Below the pieces are notes generated by a model. The model searched no databases. It was given only the letters and a program-made list of their open reading frames with translations, and had not been told where the DNA came from. Below, in pieces: positions 20,855 through 32,404 of a stretch of 64,000 bases of DNA. The DNA comes from Sepioteuthis lessoniana (Eukaryota > Mollusca > Cephalopoda > Myopsida > Loliginidae). A program made the translations under genes and the position numbers. The stretch's first letter is position 1, and every line of letters starts with the position of its first letter. The stretch lies in assembly GCA_963585895.1 (NCBI GenBank), contig OY757904.1, forward strand, positions 27,700,754 through 27,764,753, in the 5' to 3' direction.

Positions 20855-21899
20855 CTAGACGATATGATGAGGATATATACACACATCTCTGTACCTGTAA
20901 ATTCGTCTGTAATCGTATGTGTGGATGTTCGTGCGTGCACACGTGTATTCAAGGTTTCTCAGAAAGTATTCAGTCATTTTATTTAACATGGGGACCACCA
21001 AGTCAGCTGAAATCAATTTTCCTTCAGTAAAAGGATTTTTTGTTGCGCATATGTAAACAGTCACGCCTCCTAGTAATTTCTACTCAGTGGATAGATACCA
21101 TTGAGTGAGCACGTCTTGAAAAAGTGTTTATTTTGTTTTGTTGTTTTTTGTTTGTTTTTTCATCTCCAAATAAGGTATCGCATCACCTTCGTTGTCACTC
21201 TCCCAGTAGTCGAGATAAGTCTTGCTGTGATTTTTTCACCGGTTGAGTTTGCCGTTGAAAGCCAAGGGAATAACTTTTCATGATCCTAAAAAAGAATGTT
21301 GCTGAATCATCTGAAAAGAGGAAATGACGGCGCGATGGGAACAGGAATTCCCAAGATGGTATTTTGATAGGTTTTTAGGAGCCGCAGTCCAAGAAAAATA
21401 ATATTGAAATTAAAAAAAGTTTGATTATTTCCGGACAGAACCAATAAATATATATACATAAGATATATGCACGTGTTTATATATGTAAGTATGAAATTTT
21501 ATTAGCTTTATTTTGAAGGATATATATATATATATATATGTATGTAAGGGCAGTATAATATCAGAGCAGAAAACAAGCGATTACATGCACACACACACAC
21601 ACACACAGACACAAACGCGCACACAAACGAGCGCGCGCGAACACACACACACACACACACACATATTTGCTTCTGTGTGTGTGTACGGTTTTTGGAGCAT
21701 ATCCATCAACAGTACATTTTATATTGCTTTTCGTATAACATAGCAACTCCTCTATAAAATAGATTAGTAAATCTTTAAAGACATTATATATTTATTCTTC
21801 AAAATATTTTCCATGACTATGACCAAAGGTTGAAACTAGTTTTAAAAAATCAAAAAATAACGGCATAAAAGTAATTTTCTCATTTCCCTTATCAATACG

Positions 21900-21931
<32 letters not shown>

Positions 21932-22205
21932 TCTCTTATGTATGTGAAGTTTTTTGAGAAGATTTTTTTTTTTTGCCAGAGCAGGAGTAAACAATATAGG
22001 GACCCATTTGAGTGTTTGTAGTTATCTTTTGTCATTGATTTAACAATAAGTCAATTTGATCCTGAAGAATTATAATCAGCATCAGTATAAAAACAGTTAC
22101 AGATGTACAAAACGAAGGTACATTGTAGAACTTAATTTTTTTCTCTCCAGAATAACACTTTTACAATGAGAAATAAAACCTTTTTCAGAGTTGCCAAATA
22201 CTTAT
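20855..22205. other. Unassigned DNA with several microsatellites
   Basis: Contains (TA)n at 21,519-21,538 and 21,901-21,926 and an AC/GCGC-rich tract at 21,588-21,662. No recognised gene. Confidence 0.6.
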
Positions 22206-22211
22206 GACTGG

Positions 22212-22250
<39 letters not shown>
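22206..22250. repeat. (TA)n microsatellite
   Basis: About 22 TA units just before the LINE tail. Confidence 0.95.
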
Positions 22251-22259
<9 letters not shown>

Positions 22260-22267
22260 GTAAGTGT

Positions 22268-23045
22268 TTGCTCATCATCATCATCATGTCGTGCTGGTAG
22301 CACGGATATCCCTGACCCTCTTCCACTTTTCCCTATCGTTCATCGCCACAGGCAGGTCTTCCGGACAGCATCCCGTATACTCACATAGTTGCTGAATGTA
22401 TGTTCGTGCGGGTCGTCTTGCTTTTGCACGGCCATGTGTGGGGGTCCACGAGAGTACATCCCTTTTGAGTTCGTCCCTGCTTCTCTAGCAGTGTCCCGCA
22501 TGTCTTGTTCGTCTAACTTGAATAGTTTTCGTGATAGGAGGCAGGTGGCCGTACAGTTGGCGTCTTGTGGGGTGCTGCCGCCAGGACCTGTTCAAGATTG
22601 CTCCCTGCATTCTTGTGTAATTGCTGTCTAGCTTCTTCTCCAGCCGTTTTGTTAGAGTCCATGTTGTGCATCCATATAGTAGTATCGATGTGACCGCTGC
22701 CTGGAAGAAGCTGCGTTTCATTTTATCGGTTACGTCTGATTTCCATATAATGGATAGCGTATTGATAGCTGTCCATGCCTTCGTTAACCTCGTGTCCATG
22801 TCCTTTACGGTTGATTTGACGCTGCTTCCTAGGTACGTGAATTTGTCGACTAGTTCAAGAGGGGTTCCCTCTAGAGTGGAGATATCACCCGTTTGATTAT
22901 AGCACATATATTTCGTTTTGTGTGAATTGGCATAGAGGCCTATGCCTGTGGCTGCTCGTTCCAAACTATGCAGTAGTGTATCGGCTTGGTTGGGTGTATT
23001 TGCCAGTATCGCTATATCATCGGCGTAGTCGGCGTCGGTAATTGT
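22268..23045 (-). mobile_element. LINE 3' part (RTE-like), best-preserved C-terminal frame
   Basis: From the (CAT)n tail the minus strand runs through RERVRDI to an open frame at 22,964-22,485: ERAATGIGLYANSHKTKYMC, GTPLELVDKFTYLGSSV, KAWTAINTLSIIWKSD, KMKRSFFQAAVTSILLYGCT, then HAGHC. Upstream to 23,045 are traces of the YADD and LANTP region ('gccgactacgccgatgatatagcg'). Only the segment after the RT palm is present, so it is 5'-truncated, as usual for LINEs. Confidence 0.85.
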
Positions 23046-23682
23046 TTACTAACCGATAATCTCCAGGTTTATAGCACTATTGGTTAAAAATTTTCAGAGA
23101 GTGTTTTATTCGAATTCAAGTGTGTTCAATAATTAAAAAGAATATTTGTAATAAGTTGTTTTTCTCCGACAAAAGCTGAACGCAAAAAATAACTTACATT
23201 TTCCAAGAATTTTACACGTGTTTTTTTTCTGCATTGTCACTTTTGTGATAAAGGAAGGGACTGTATAATCTCCCTTACTCTCTGGGAACGAATTGTTCCC
23301 CTTTTGTTTAGGTGACCGGTGGAAAACCGTATTAGCCGTGGCTACCTCTAACACCAGTTCTAAGTTGAATAAAGCTTATTTTCAAGCTTTTCTGACTTAT
23401 TCAATTAATTGCTCACTCTACATATCACTTTTACAGCCACTTTTCTTTCTTTTTTGGTTGACTTAAAAAGAGACACTAAACTTTAAACCATATTTCGTTG
23501 GTTCAGTAGTAAGTAATTTTTTTTTTATTCTAACGAATTGTTTCCAAAATATTTTATATTTTTTCAATATTGATTTTTTGGTTTAACTTCAACGAAAGAC
23601 ATCCATTAAAAAGTTTTCTTTCATATTTCGTTGGTTCAGTAGTAACGAATTGTTTACTAAATATTCTATTTTCTTACTACCT
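23046..23682. repeat. Helitron-related and duplicated AT-rich segments
   Basis: 23,046-23,140 matches the 5' part of the Helitron at 23,778 ('ctaaccgataatctcc', 'cattcgaattcaagtgtg'). Two segments starting 'catatttcgttggttcagtagtaa' (about 23,491 and 23,623) are direct duplicates about 130 bases apart. Confidence 0.55.
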
Positions 23683-23777
23683 GTACCCGGCCACGCGTTG
23701 CTGTGGCCCAGTTTGTTTAAATGTAAAAAAAGAAAACGCATGTTTCTAATATGTTTAATTTTCCAATACTTGGATAA
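23683..23777 (-). mobile_element. Helitron 3' half, inverted copy
   Basis: Reverse complement of the 3' half of the element to its right, including the 'gccacagcaacgcgtggc' hairpin and a CTAG-like end reading 'ggtag'. It abuts the forward copy head to head. Confidence 0.65.
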
Positions 23778-24002
23778 TCTATATAAATGAAAATGCAAAT
23801 GTTTGTTACTAACCGATAATCTACAGTTTTATACGACAAATTGGTTTAAAATTGTCTGAGAGTATTTCATTCGAATTCAGGAGTGTTTTTATATATTTAT
23901 TATCCGAGTTTTGGAAAATTTAACATATCAGAAACATGCATTTTCTTCTTTTTTTTCCATTTAAACAAACTGAGCCACAGCAACGCGTGGCGGGAACAGC
24001 TA

Positions 24003-24003
<1 letters not shown>
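23778..24003 (+). mobile_element. Small non-autonomous Helitron
   Basis: Begins TCTATATAAATGAAAATGC after an A and ends CTAG before a T. This is the Helitron rule of 5' TC, 3' CTRR and insertion between A and T without target duplication. A GC-rich hairpin (GCCAC...GTGGC) ends about 11 bases before CTAG. 226 bp, no coding capacity, so it would depend on Rep/helicase from elsewhere. Confidence 0.75.
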
Positions 24004-24089
<86 letters not shown>

Positions 24090-24123
24090 TGTGGGGTGTA
24101 TATATATATATATATATATATAT
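24004..24123. repeat. (TA)n-(GT)n-(TA)n compound microsatellite
   Basis: About 25 TA, about 18 GT-type and about 12 TA units. Confidence 0.95.
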
Positions 24124-24126
24124 AAA

Positions 24127-24742
24127 GGCTTTTGGAAAGTATTTATCCTTTTAACAGAGAGGATATAAAAATGAATGTAAGTTAGTTTTATTTAATTAGC
24201 ACAAAATATATAACCACTTATTTAATAAAATCTGGTGTTTTTTACGAAAAAAATCTTTATAGTTTCTTCATTTACGAAATGTCTGCTACTTATAAAATGT
24301 TCTCATGATCCAAGTAAATGAAAATATTTTGGTGCTAAATCTGGCGAATATGGAAGAAGTGGAAGAACATTTACTCCAAACAATTTTACATTTTCTTTTT
24401 TGATTTATTTTGTTTTTTGTTTTATGTTGTTGTTTTTTTACAGTTGTATTCCTGGTTTAAACCGCTGTAGGTAGAGGAACGCTGGCTTCGGTTAAGCGAA
24501 AACTGATAAGCAAGCAAAATTCTCAGTTTTCTGTTTTCACATTTCGCCTGAAATGTCCGTGAAGAGTTGAATATGACACAATTGTTTTTTTGTACCAAAT
24601 CTCCGGTGCTTTCACGTTGATCCAATTCAGTATTTTCTTTCAAATATTCTTCTTTCTGCTGATATTTTCTTCCAGAACGAGGCTTATCAGATATGTCACA
24701 TTCGCCAAACTTAAACCTTTTAAACCATAGCTGACATGTCAA
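24127..24742 (-). pseudogene. SETMAR-like mariner transposase, internally deleted
   Basis: Minus strand from 24,742 reads CQLWFKRFKFGECDISDKPR, the HTH/linker region of SETMAR-type mariner transposases, then frameshifted traces of the following region. After a deletion of the catalytic middle, 24,400-24,127 reads YSPDLAPKYFHLL and HFVNEETIK, the C-terminal end. The final Asp of the DDD triad is replaced (LAP-K-Y). Distinct from the mariner at 20.0 and 40.9 kb. Confidence 0.75.
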
Positions 24743-24949
24743 TTAATATGCGCCCTATTTCACAGCACAACTGTTTTTTTAAACGTCTCTTTCAGTACAA
24801 CTCTTGTGGAAGTCATATAGTTGCAAGAACGACTTTGTTACTTTTAAAGGTATTATCCTACAAGAGATGTATTATGAACGATAAACTGTCTGATAGCAGA
24901 GATGATAAACTGATACAAGACGCTGTTTCTTGCTCTGTTGGCAGTACTT

Positions 24950-25105
24950 AGCATATGCTGATTGTATTTCTTACAGAGGGCAATGTCTTCCACCTGTATT
25001 CAGTGTATGACACAGAACTCCATCTGAAAAAAAGATTCTAGTTTTGGGGTTCCGGAGAGTGTGGAATACTCTTTTATTGCCATTAATCCTTGGTCTACTG
25101 ATGGT
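24950..25105 (-). repeat. Repeat D copy, minus strand
   Basis: Contains 'gtgtggaatactcttttattgccattaatcc', the complement of the family's 'ggcaatgaa...ggtactccaca' block. Confidence 0.6.
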
Positions 25106-26075
25106 AGTACCAGCTACAATCATGTTTAAAAACTATTTATATTCAATAGGATCATGTGCAAAAAATAAAACTATCTTAAGAACTAACAACACAAAGATGT
25201 AAGTATGAATATGCAATGGTGGTGTTTCCCTAACCTCAATACAAAAAACAGATCTAGACGAATTAACATGCCGTTAAAATCAATCTATCATAACTGCAGT
25301 CTCGAACAATTAAAACCTTGCTTCTGGCCTGGTTGGCAAGCTCATATTTCACTGTGGGAAACTAATCATCCACTTTCCACATTCAAATATATATATATAT
25401 ATATGGGGGGATGTAAAAAATAAACGGAAAAAGTAGGTATAAATGGATGAGAAAATGTGTTAATAAATATAAGTCTAGGTACACCGACACGTTTCGACCA
25501 ATATGAATCATCAATAACGAAATTGTGGGCCATTTCCAGGGTGGGTTTTATGAAATTAATATGATGGCTGGAACGATACTGAAAAATATATGAAAAATGT
25601 TCCAAAAAGATTACGTTATGAAACGCAAATATTTATAGAAATGTTATGGAAAAACACTGTCACTATAAAATGTTGGTTTCTTAAGGAAGAGGAAATAAGA
25701 GAAAGAAAGAAAGAAGAGGGGAAAAGGAGAGAAAAAGAAATAGCATGAAGAAAAGAAAAAATATTGTGGACAGTTGGAGTCTATTGGGAAGACGGTTAAA
25801 ATATCTGCATCGTGAAACCATTATTTTGAATTCATAATTCCCACCAGGAAGATGACCTGAAATACGTTCTACATAAAATGCTCGGATAATACGTCGTTGG
25901 TCCTAAATTAAGATTTATTTATACATTTTCTCATCAATTTATAATCATTTTTCTTTCCGTTTTCTTCTTCTAAAACATATCTGTCAGATTAAACAACATA
26001 TCGTACTCTCTCTCTCACACACACACACACATACACACACACACACACACACATAAATATATATACTTAATCTCT
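25106..26075. other. Unassigned DNA; includes a ribozyme-like motif block
   Basis: Holds (TA)n at 25,387-25,405 and a (CA)n tract at 26,014-26,052. At 25,465-25,515 the minus strand has TTGATGATTCATATTGGTCGAAACG, related to the motif blocks at 290-385 and 42,590-42,640. No gene recognised. Confidence 0.5.
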
Positions 26076-26077
26076 TT

Positions 26078-26334
26078 ACACGAGTGAGCATGATGTGACA
26101 CAAAGTCATTACTAAGCGGAATTAAACAGGTTTCAATTCAGTGTTCCTTCTCCTTGTCCATTTGCCATACCAAGAGTAAAGAATGTAGCCTGCCTACTCT
26201 CTTTAAATAATTGGATGGAAAATAATTGGATTCATACTTTTTAAGGGTATGAGCACAAAGTAAAATGCAAATATCCTTATCCAGAATTTGCACTCGGGCC
26301 ATCATGTCTGTTTCCAACAACAGTAACCATTTCA

Positions 26335-26339
<5 letters not shown>
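26078..26339 (-). mobile_element. SINE family B, diverged copy
   Basis: Same order as the copy at 9.1 kb ('gtgacacaaagtcattactaagcgg' to 'ccagaatttgcactcgggcc'). The B box is mutated ('gagtgcaaattc'), so it is probably an older insertion. Confidence 0.75.
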
Positions 26340-26368
<29 letters not shown>

Positions 26369-26390
26369 GATGTGTGTGTGTGTGTGTATT
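26340..26390. repeat. (TA)n-(TG)n microsatellite
   Basis: About 13 TA units, then TG units. Confidence 0.9.
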
Positions 26391-26469
26391 ACTCGATGTT
26401 CACTTGTATTTTTGATTATTTTATTAAATTGTAACTTAATACATTCAATCAGAAACATTTCCGATTCTT

Positions 26470-27078
26470 AGTGCTCTTTGTTTTCAATTTGATCAGAAAT
26501 ATAGGATTTAGAGAAAGTCTATTAAATTTCTGTTATTTATGTAAGTACACATATCCGTATTGTAAACAAGTTTGCGAATACTTCCGAAGTGATTTTAGTT
26601 ATTAGCTTCGACAATTTCATTTACTTTCAGTACAATGTTTCTTCAATATTTAATTAGATTCCGTCTAGGAGGAAACAGCTTCCGATAAACTAAATTGCAA
26701 ATCATTTTTATATCCCATATATACATTTTTGTATGTCTGGCATTTTAAAACTGTTTGAAAAATGTTCTTGCATATGTATAGAAAACCTAAAAGAGTACAT
26801 ACACGTTTTGCAACCATCCGTTGTCTGTCTAGATATAAAATAGCGTTTTTATTTTCACGAAATTACGATTTGATTCGCGCATCACCATGTTAGTCTCTTT
26901 TAAAGTACTATACTTCAGGGCACAAGCATATATCACTAGCGTCCATTCTACTTTTCGAAAGGGTAAAGTCAAGTTTCAGGGTTACCACGGGGAACCTTGT
27001 TGGGTTCTAGATAACATAACCTATTATCTGAAATCCAACTTTAAACTTAATTCTTGATTTTGATTTTTAAAAAAATTA
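26470..27078. other. Unassigned AT-rich DNA
   Basis: No recognised feature on either strand. Confidence 0.6.
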
Positions 27079-27079
27079 C

Positions 27080-27552
27080 GTTCAGACCTGACCGATAAAA
27101 TGAAACGCAGTTTCTTCCAGGCAGCGGTGGTGTCAATACTGCTATATGAATGCACTCCATGGACGCTAACTAAACGGCTGGAGAAAAAACTAGACGGAAA
27201 TTACACAAGAATGTTGAGAGCAGTATTGAACAAGTCCTGGCGACGACACCCCATGAGACACCAACTATACGGACACTTACCCCCCATCAGGAAAACTATA
27301 CAAGTTAGACGAACCAGACACGCGGGACACTGCTGGAGAAGCAAGGACGAGCTCATAAGCGATGTACTCCTATGGACCCCCACATATGGATGTGCGAAAG
27401 CAGGACGACCAGCTCGAACTTACATACAGCAACTATGTGAGGACACGGGATGTAACCCTGAAGACCTGCCGGATGAATGATAGGGAGAAGTGGCGAGAGA
27501 GGGTCAGGGATATCCGTGCTGGCGGCACGACATGATGATGATGATGATGATG
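27080..27552 (+). mobile_element. LINE 3' end (RTE-like), open C-terminal frame
   Basis: A plus-strand frame of 126 codons at 27,100-27,480: KMKRSFFQAAVVSILLYECT, TKRLEKKLDGNYTRMLRAVL, RRTRHAGHCWRSKDELISD, ending EDLPDE. It breaks one base before the usual end (the following RERVRDIRAGGTT is in another frame). A (ATG)n tail at 27,533-27,552 follows. It faces a minus-strand copy of the same LINE 70 bases on. Confidence 0.85.
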
Positions 27553-27621
27553 ACGTTACAAGGTGAAACTATGTTATGAAAAACTGACAAAAAATAAATG
27601 CACTAGACATATTACCTCAGG

Positions 27622-28395
27622 GATCATCATCATCATCATCATCATGTCGACCTATCAGAACGGATATTCCTGACCCTCTCTTGCCACTCCTCCCTATCGT
27701 CCATTGTTCTCGGCAGATCCTCAGTATCATCTCGTATTGGCACAGAGCTGCTGTATATAGGTTAGAGCTGGACATCCTGCCTTTGCTCGTCCATGGGAAG
27801 GTGTCCACAGGAGTACATCCCTTATGAGCTCGTCGCTACATCTCCAGCTGTGTCCCACGTGTCTGGTTCGTCTAATTTTGATAGTTTTCGTTAAGGGTGG
27901 TAGGTGACCGTATAGCTGTTGCTTTGTCAGATGCTGTCTCCAGGACTTGTTAAATATTGCTCGCAGCATTCTTGTGTAATTGCCGCCAAGCTTTTTCTTC
28001 ATCCGTTTAGTTAGCGTCCATGTGGTGCATCCATGTAGCCGTATCAACACCATCACTGCTTGGAAGAAACTGCGCCTCATTTTCTCGGTCAGGTCTGACT
28101 TCCATAAGACCGGCGGGCTATCTATAGCTGTCCCTGCCTTTACTAATCTTGTGTTGATGTCTGTCTCTGTTGATCAGAAACTGTTCCCTAGGTAGGTGAA
28201 CTTGTCAACTCGTTTCAGGGTGCTACCGTTTAGTGTGGACATGTCTCCTGTTAGATTAAAGCACATAAATTGACATGGAGGACGATGACTGCAGCGGCTT
28301 CTTCCACAATATGTAGCAGGGTTTTCGGCTTTGGTGGGTGCATTTGCCAGAAGCACTATATCATCGACGCAGTCGGTGTCGGTAATTCTTTTGAG
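27622..28395 (-). mobile_element. LINE 3' part (RTE-like), opposite to its neighbour
   Basis: (CAT)n tail at 27,626-27,645, then minus-strand frames RRSFFQAVMVLIRLHGCT, KKLGGNYTRMLRAIFNKSW, RRTRHVGHSWRCSDELIRD and, near 28,350, traces of the DADYADD and LANTP region. Frames are broken repeatedly. Confidence 0.8.
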
Positions 28396-29529
28396 GGGTA
28401 TCTTCTACTTGCAACTAATTGTACAAAAATATCAATTATAGCTGAACAGTCCGACATCATAAAATACACCTTAAACAGGCTAGATTAAATAATCTGAATT
28501 AATGGTATATTTTCCCAAGTCATGCGGAGAAAATCATTGAAAAACAATACAGGGAATATATACTGATATTGTTGTATAACCTGATGAATGCCGAAAGAAG
28601 AAACCATAATGAAGGAACGAACATAACTCTTGGTTTACAAAAATATATCTCTTTTTGTAAGGGTATGATATTGACAATAAGTATGAAAAAGAAACAGAGA
28701 CATAAGACGAAGACACACGAAGACAGATGGGGAGGACTTGAACACTGCTATATTGACCCATATCTTCTGAGCCACGTTGTGACATGCTCATTGCTTAACT
28801 TAGCACTTCTTCTTAAGAACGCTGTGTCACACCAATATTCAGGGCTCCACTTAGCACTTCTTCCGCTTCTTTGATGAGACGTTCTCAACAGGTCTTCACC
28901 TGGGTGTCCCTTGGCCTCCTGCGGCCCCTCTGGGACTCCAAGACTCAAGACTGTTGACTAGAGACTGAAGGCGACTTATCTGAAGACTAACAACTGCCTG
29001 TTATTTCTGTGGGCTGCTGCCATCTCCTTGGGCAGCGACTGCTCTACATATCTGCGAGACTGATACTGACCTTTAATTTGTGGCAACCTGGGTATATATA
29101 ATTTCATAACGCCAACCCACGTGAGCTGCTTACACCTCCTAATCGTTGCCTTCATATTTACACAGGTGCATTCTGCAATCACTTTTTTTTTACACTGCTG
29201 GAACATCCAGCTCTGTCGATGGTCAGTATGCAGAAATTGGTCCCTCAACGTAATTTTATGACTGCATTAATTCTTTCAGTCAGGGTTTTCGCAAACTAAA
29301 ATCTAGTTTCTTTATCTAATTCTCCTGAATGGCAGTTAACCTTTTTGGGTGGATAGAGCTTTCTCATGGACTCTCTTTGTAAATTTCCACAAATAATTTT
29401 CGTCTGAAGTTAGATTTATACTGTTCGCTGGCTACTGATAATACACACATTTCCTCAAGAAAAAAATTCTCAATTACAAGATGCATTATTATCTTGGAAA
29501 AGGAGTTCAACACTTGACCAAATTTAAAT
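28396..29529. other. Unassigned DNA with a GC-richer core
   Basis: 28,740-29,230 is richer in GC than its surroundings and has minus-strand frames of 66 and 90 codons (one reads AECTCVNMKATIRRCKQLTW). I recognise no domain. It might be the end of a decayed transposon or an untranslated host exon. Confidence 0.4.
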
Positions 29530-29710
29530 CAATAAAATGAGAAAAGTATATACTTATGTACATAAAATGTCAAGCAACAACCTATCATTAATGAGTTGTG
29601 TAATTTACTTGTTTTTTTTCAGGTAAACAACTTTATGTTTCATTTGGACGACACCAGATGAAATTCCCGGCATATTCACTTGGCCCAATGTAGAATATCA
29701 CTTACAACTT
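29530..29710 (+). other. Exon-like block 1 (possible duplicated host exon)
   Basis: A polypyrimidine tract ends in CAG at 29,619-29,622 ('tttacttgttttttttcag'). Then KQLYVSFGRHQMKFPAYSLG is readable, followed soon by a stop. The upstream 'atcaataaaatgagaaaagtat' and the acceptor are repeated before block 2, about 290 bases on, in the same phase. It may be a decayed copy of block 2. Confidence 0.35.
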
Positions 29711-29809
29711 ATTATTATCTTCCCAGGGTTGTTACGTTTTAGTCCACTTCAAAGTGGCAATAAAGAGGCATTACTTTTTCATCGTCAATAAAACAATATT
29801 TTATATCGA

Positions 29810-30085
29810 TAAAATGAGAAAGGTATCCTGGATTGCAATATACACGAGAACATTGATATGGTCATCATTATTGTCTGACCTAATCAATTAAATGACATGC
29901 AAACTCATGAATATCTTGTGAAATTTACTTGTTTTCTTCAGGCTCATCATTTGCATATATTTCGTTTGAAAAAGACCATACAATCAGAATAGTTGAATAC
30001 TTACCGGATATATTATACCACCTAATCATCTCACTATTAATCATTGGTTTCTCTGGATTAATACTCGTAAACATTCAACAGGTTT
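29810..30085 (+). CDS. Exon-like block 2, predicted membrane segment, unknown gene
   Basis: The acceptor 'tttacttgttttcttcag' ends at 29,942. An open frame then encodes about 47 residues: SSFAYISFEKDHTIRIVEYL, then a hydrophobic stretch LIISLLIIGFSGLILV that could span a membrane, and ends VNIQQ at 'caacag|gtttgt' (30,080), a weak donor. The frame stays open past that GT for another ~190 bases of low-complexity translation, so the donor is not certain. I do not recognise the family. Confidence 0.35.
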
Positions 30086-30778
30086 GTTTTTTGTTCCAGT
30101 TTATTGTTACGACCCTCCTCCCCGATGAATCTCTCTCGTGTTTGGTTTCTCTATATTTCTCCTTTCTCCCTCTATCTCACACCTATACACACTCTTCTCT
30201 TGCAATTGTTTCACTCTGTGAAGGAGAAGACGGAGAGAGCCGGAGTGTCCTGAGTAGGAGCGAAAATGCCTGAAGGAGAACCAGAAGTTTTTGGGCGCCA
30301 GCTTTAAATACTAATTGCGACAATGAATCGGTCGAGATTGGACCGGGTATGTTAGATTATCTTCTGCGTTTCACCCCCACTTATAGAGAAAGAATCTTAA
30401 CCTCTGAAAAAAAAGCGTAAGACAGTGGTTAATACTTTCTTTTTACCTTCCATTTCTTTTGTTGGTTTCTACGGACGTTTTGGGATTTTTCCCCTCCTCC
30501 TTTGATGTTGAATTGTCGCGTTTTGATCTTTCTTTGGAGGGATTGTGGCCCGTATGGAAGATTTTCAATGGTGAGGTGGAATGACCTACAAGTTAATTCG
30601 TTTTGTTGCATTGTGTTGATTCTGTTGTTCTTTCCAATGGTGTTCGCGGCTGAGTGACGACCCGTGATGTTTTTTTTCTTCCAAGCTGATACCACCATAG
30701 AGTTTGTTTTCCCCAGCAAGGATTAGGTATGTCACCCTTTCCACCACGAACGGGAAGATCGTGACATTATCGAAACGT
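30086..30778. other. Unassigned DNA of moderate GC
   Basis: Contains 'tgttacgaccctcctcccc' at 30,102 and 'tttttgggcgccagc' at 30,290, which could be an LTR start and a primer-site-like motif, but no partner LTR is in the window. A minus-strand frame of 96 codons (30,719-30,429) has no recognisable domain. Confidence 0.35.
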
Positions 30779-30782
30779 GTTT

Positions 30783-31177
30783 TGTAATATAATGGACGAG
30801 GGATTTCGTTTTATGCTTATGGGTTTAATTAGGCTGAGAACCTTTCAGCTCAGTGGATGGGTTACTTAGGTGCAACATTAACGCAGGTGTTCACACGCGC
30901 GCGCGGGTTGACTGGGCGTGTCACTCAGAGATGTCACAATAGCCCAGATGGGAAACGGGGCTACCTAGTGCGAAAGACGTCTCGCACCGGAAGCACGCGG
31001 AGGATCTGGGGATTTTGAATGTGTATCTCTCTGATTATGTCACAGAACCTTTAAACGCAAATGTAATAAAAAGTTTCGTACCTAAACTAAGAAGTCGTAA
31101 GTGTTTTTCGTGTTTCGAGATTCCTATGTTCTATGTTATATATATATGAACACATAGCCGTATCTGGCAATGGTACA
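30783..31177 (+). mobile_element. Solo LTR (TGTAATATAATGG family), TSD GTTT
   Basis: Begins TGTAATATAATGGACGAGG and ends in 'tggtaca', flanked by GTTT on both sides (30,779-30,782 and 31,178-31,181). Shares 'ggatttcgtttta', 'agatgtcacaata', 'aataaaaagtttcgtac' (polyadenylation region) and 'cgtgtttcg' with the copies at 38.4 and 56.8 kb. 395 bp; shorter by deletions in the centre. No internal region, so two LTRs recombined to one. Confidence 0.85.
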
Positions 31178-31509
31178 GTTTTACTTTCGATGAATTATCA
31201 GCAAAGTTTTAGACATTAGTTTACAAATATTGTCAAAAGATAAATTTATAATAGACAAATAGTCAAAGACTTTTATTCATTAGATTATTGTATGAATCAC
31301 ACTCTATAATCACATCGGATAACACATTTCTTTTGCGAAAGTAATCCCAAAATGATTGGGTAATTAAAAAAAGATAAAACAAATCAAAATTCTGAATATT
31401 ATAAATTTAATCCTTCTGAAAGCAGTTCATATACATTTATTCATCTCTTGTCGTTTCTTTCTTATTCACTCTATATCTCAATCAAATTTAGATTCAGTCC
31501 GCTCCCTGT

Positions 31510-31700
31510 TGGTTGGGCTTAGAATATGCTGACTGTATCCAGTACAGAGGGATTTGAATAAAAGAGGATTTCATAAGTAGGAAACTGAACATTAACAGAT
31601 TGTGAGGCAACACTTCCAGAGATCTGGGTAGTGTGGAGTAACAGTTCATTACCATTATTTCCAGTTCCACTCTAAACTGGATAGTTAAGGTACCGTATGT
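31510..31700 (-). repeat. Repeat D copy, minus strand, diverged
   Basis: Carries 'gtgtggagtaacagttcattaccattatttcc' and 'gcttagaatatgctgactgtatcc', complements of family D blocks. Confidence 0.5.
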
Positions 31701-31744
31701 GGTTTATTAAGATCTGTTTAAAAAATATTCGTATTCGATAGTAC

Positions 31745-32330
31745 TGTAGTTTGCAAAATAATAATAATAGCTGGACCTGGCTAAGAAAAGGAAACCTTAA
31801 GAGAGAAACAGAATCCCTCCTAATAGCAGCACAGGAAAACTCCATAAGATCCAACCATATTAAAGCGAGGATAGATAAGATGCAACAAAACAGTAAAGGT
31901 AGGCTCTGCGGTTACAGAGACGAAACGATCAATCACATAATAAGCGAATGCAGCACATTATCACAGGAGTATAAGACGAGACACGACTGGGTCGGCAAGG
32001 TGGTCCACTGGGAAATGTGCAGGAAATTTCAATTCGATCATACAAACAAATGGTTTATGCACATCCGAGCATCTATCCTAGAAAATGGCACACATAAACT
32101 CCTATGGGACTTTAACATACAAACGGATCACTTAATCCCGGCCAGAAGACCTGACCTCATAATAATCAACAAAAAAAAAAAAAGAAAATTTGTAAAATTC
32201 TCGACTTTGCTGTCTCGGTGGACCACAGAATAAATCTGAAGGAAAGTGAAAAAAAGGAAAAGTACCTCGACCTTGCTAGAGAATTGAAAAATCTGTAGAA
32301 CATGAAAGTAACGATTGTGCCAATTGTGAT
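31745..32330 (+). pseudogene. LINE with restriction-like endonuclease, C-terminal region
   Basis: A 160-codon plus-strand frame (31,751-32,233). It reads CGYRDETINHIISEC, a C-H-C zinc-binding signature, then KTRHDWVGKVVHWEMC, and LWDFNIQTDHLIPARRPDLI followed by a lysine run. The zinc motif followed by RPDL-(I/V) is the layout of R2-like LINEs whose endonuclease nicks the target. Past a 13-base A run the coding sense continues in another frame to about 32,310. The RT domain is absent; an (AAT)n lies at the truncated left end. Confidence 0.75.
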
Positions 32331-32404
32331 TGGTGAGTTAGGTACAACAACTGGACTGGATTTTCAGTATTTTAGAAGTACACCTTCATTTGCATTTATT
32401 TAAG

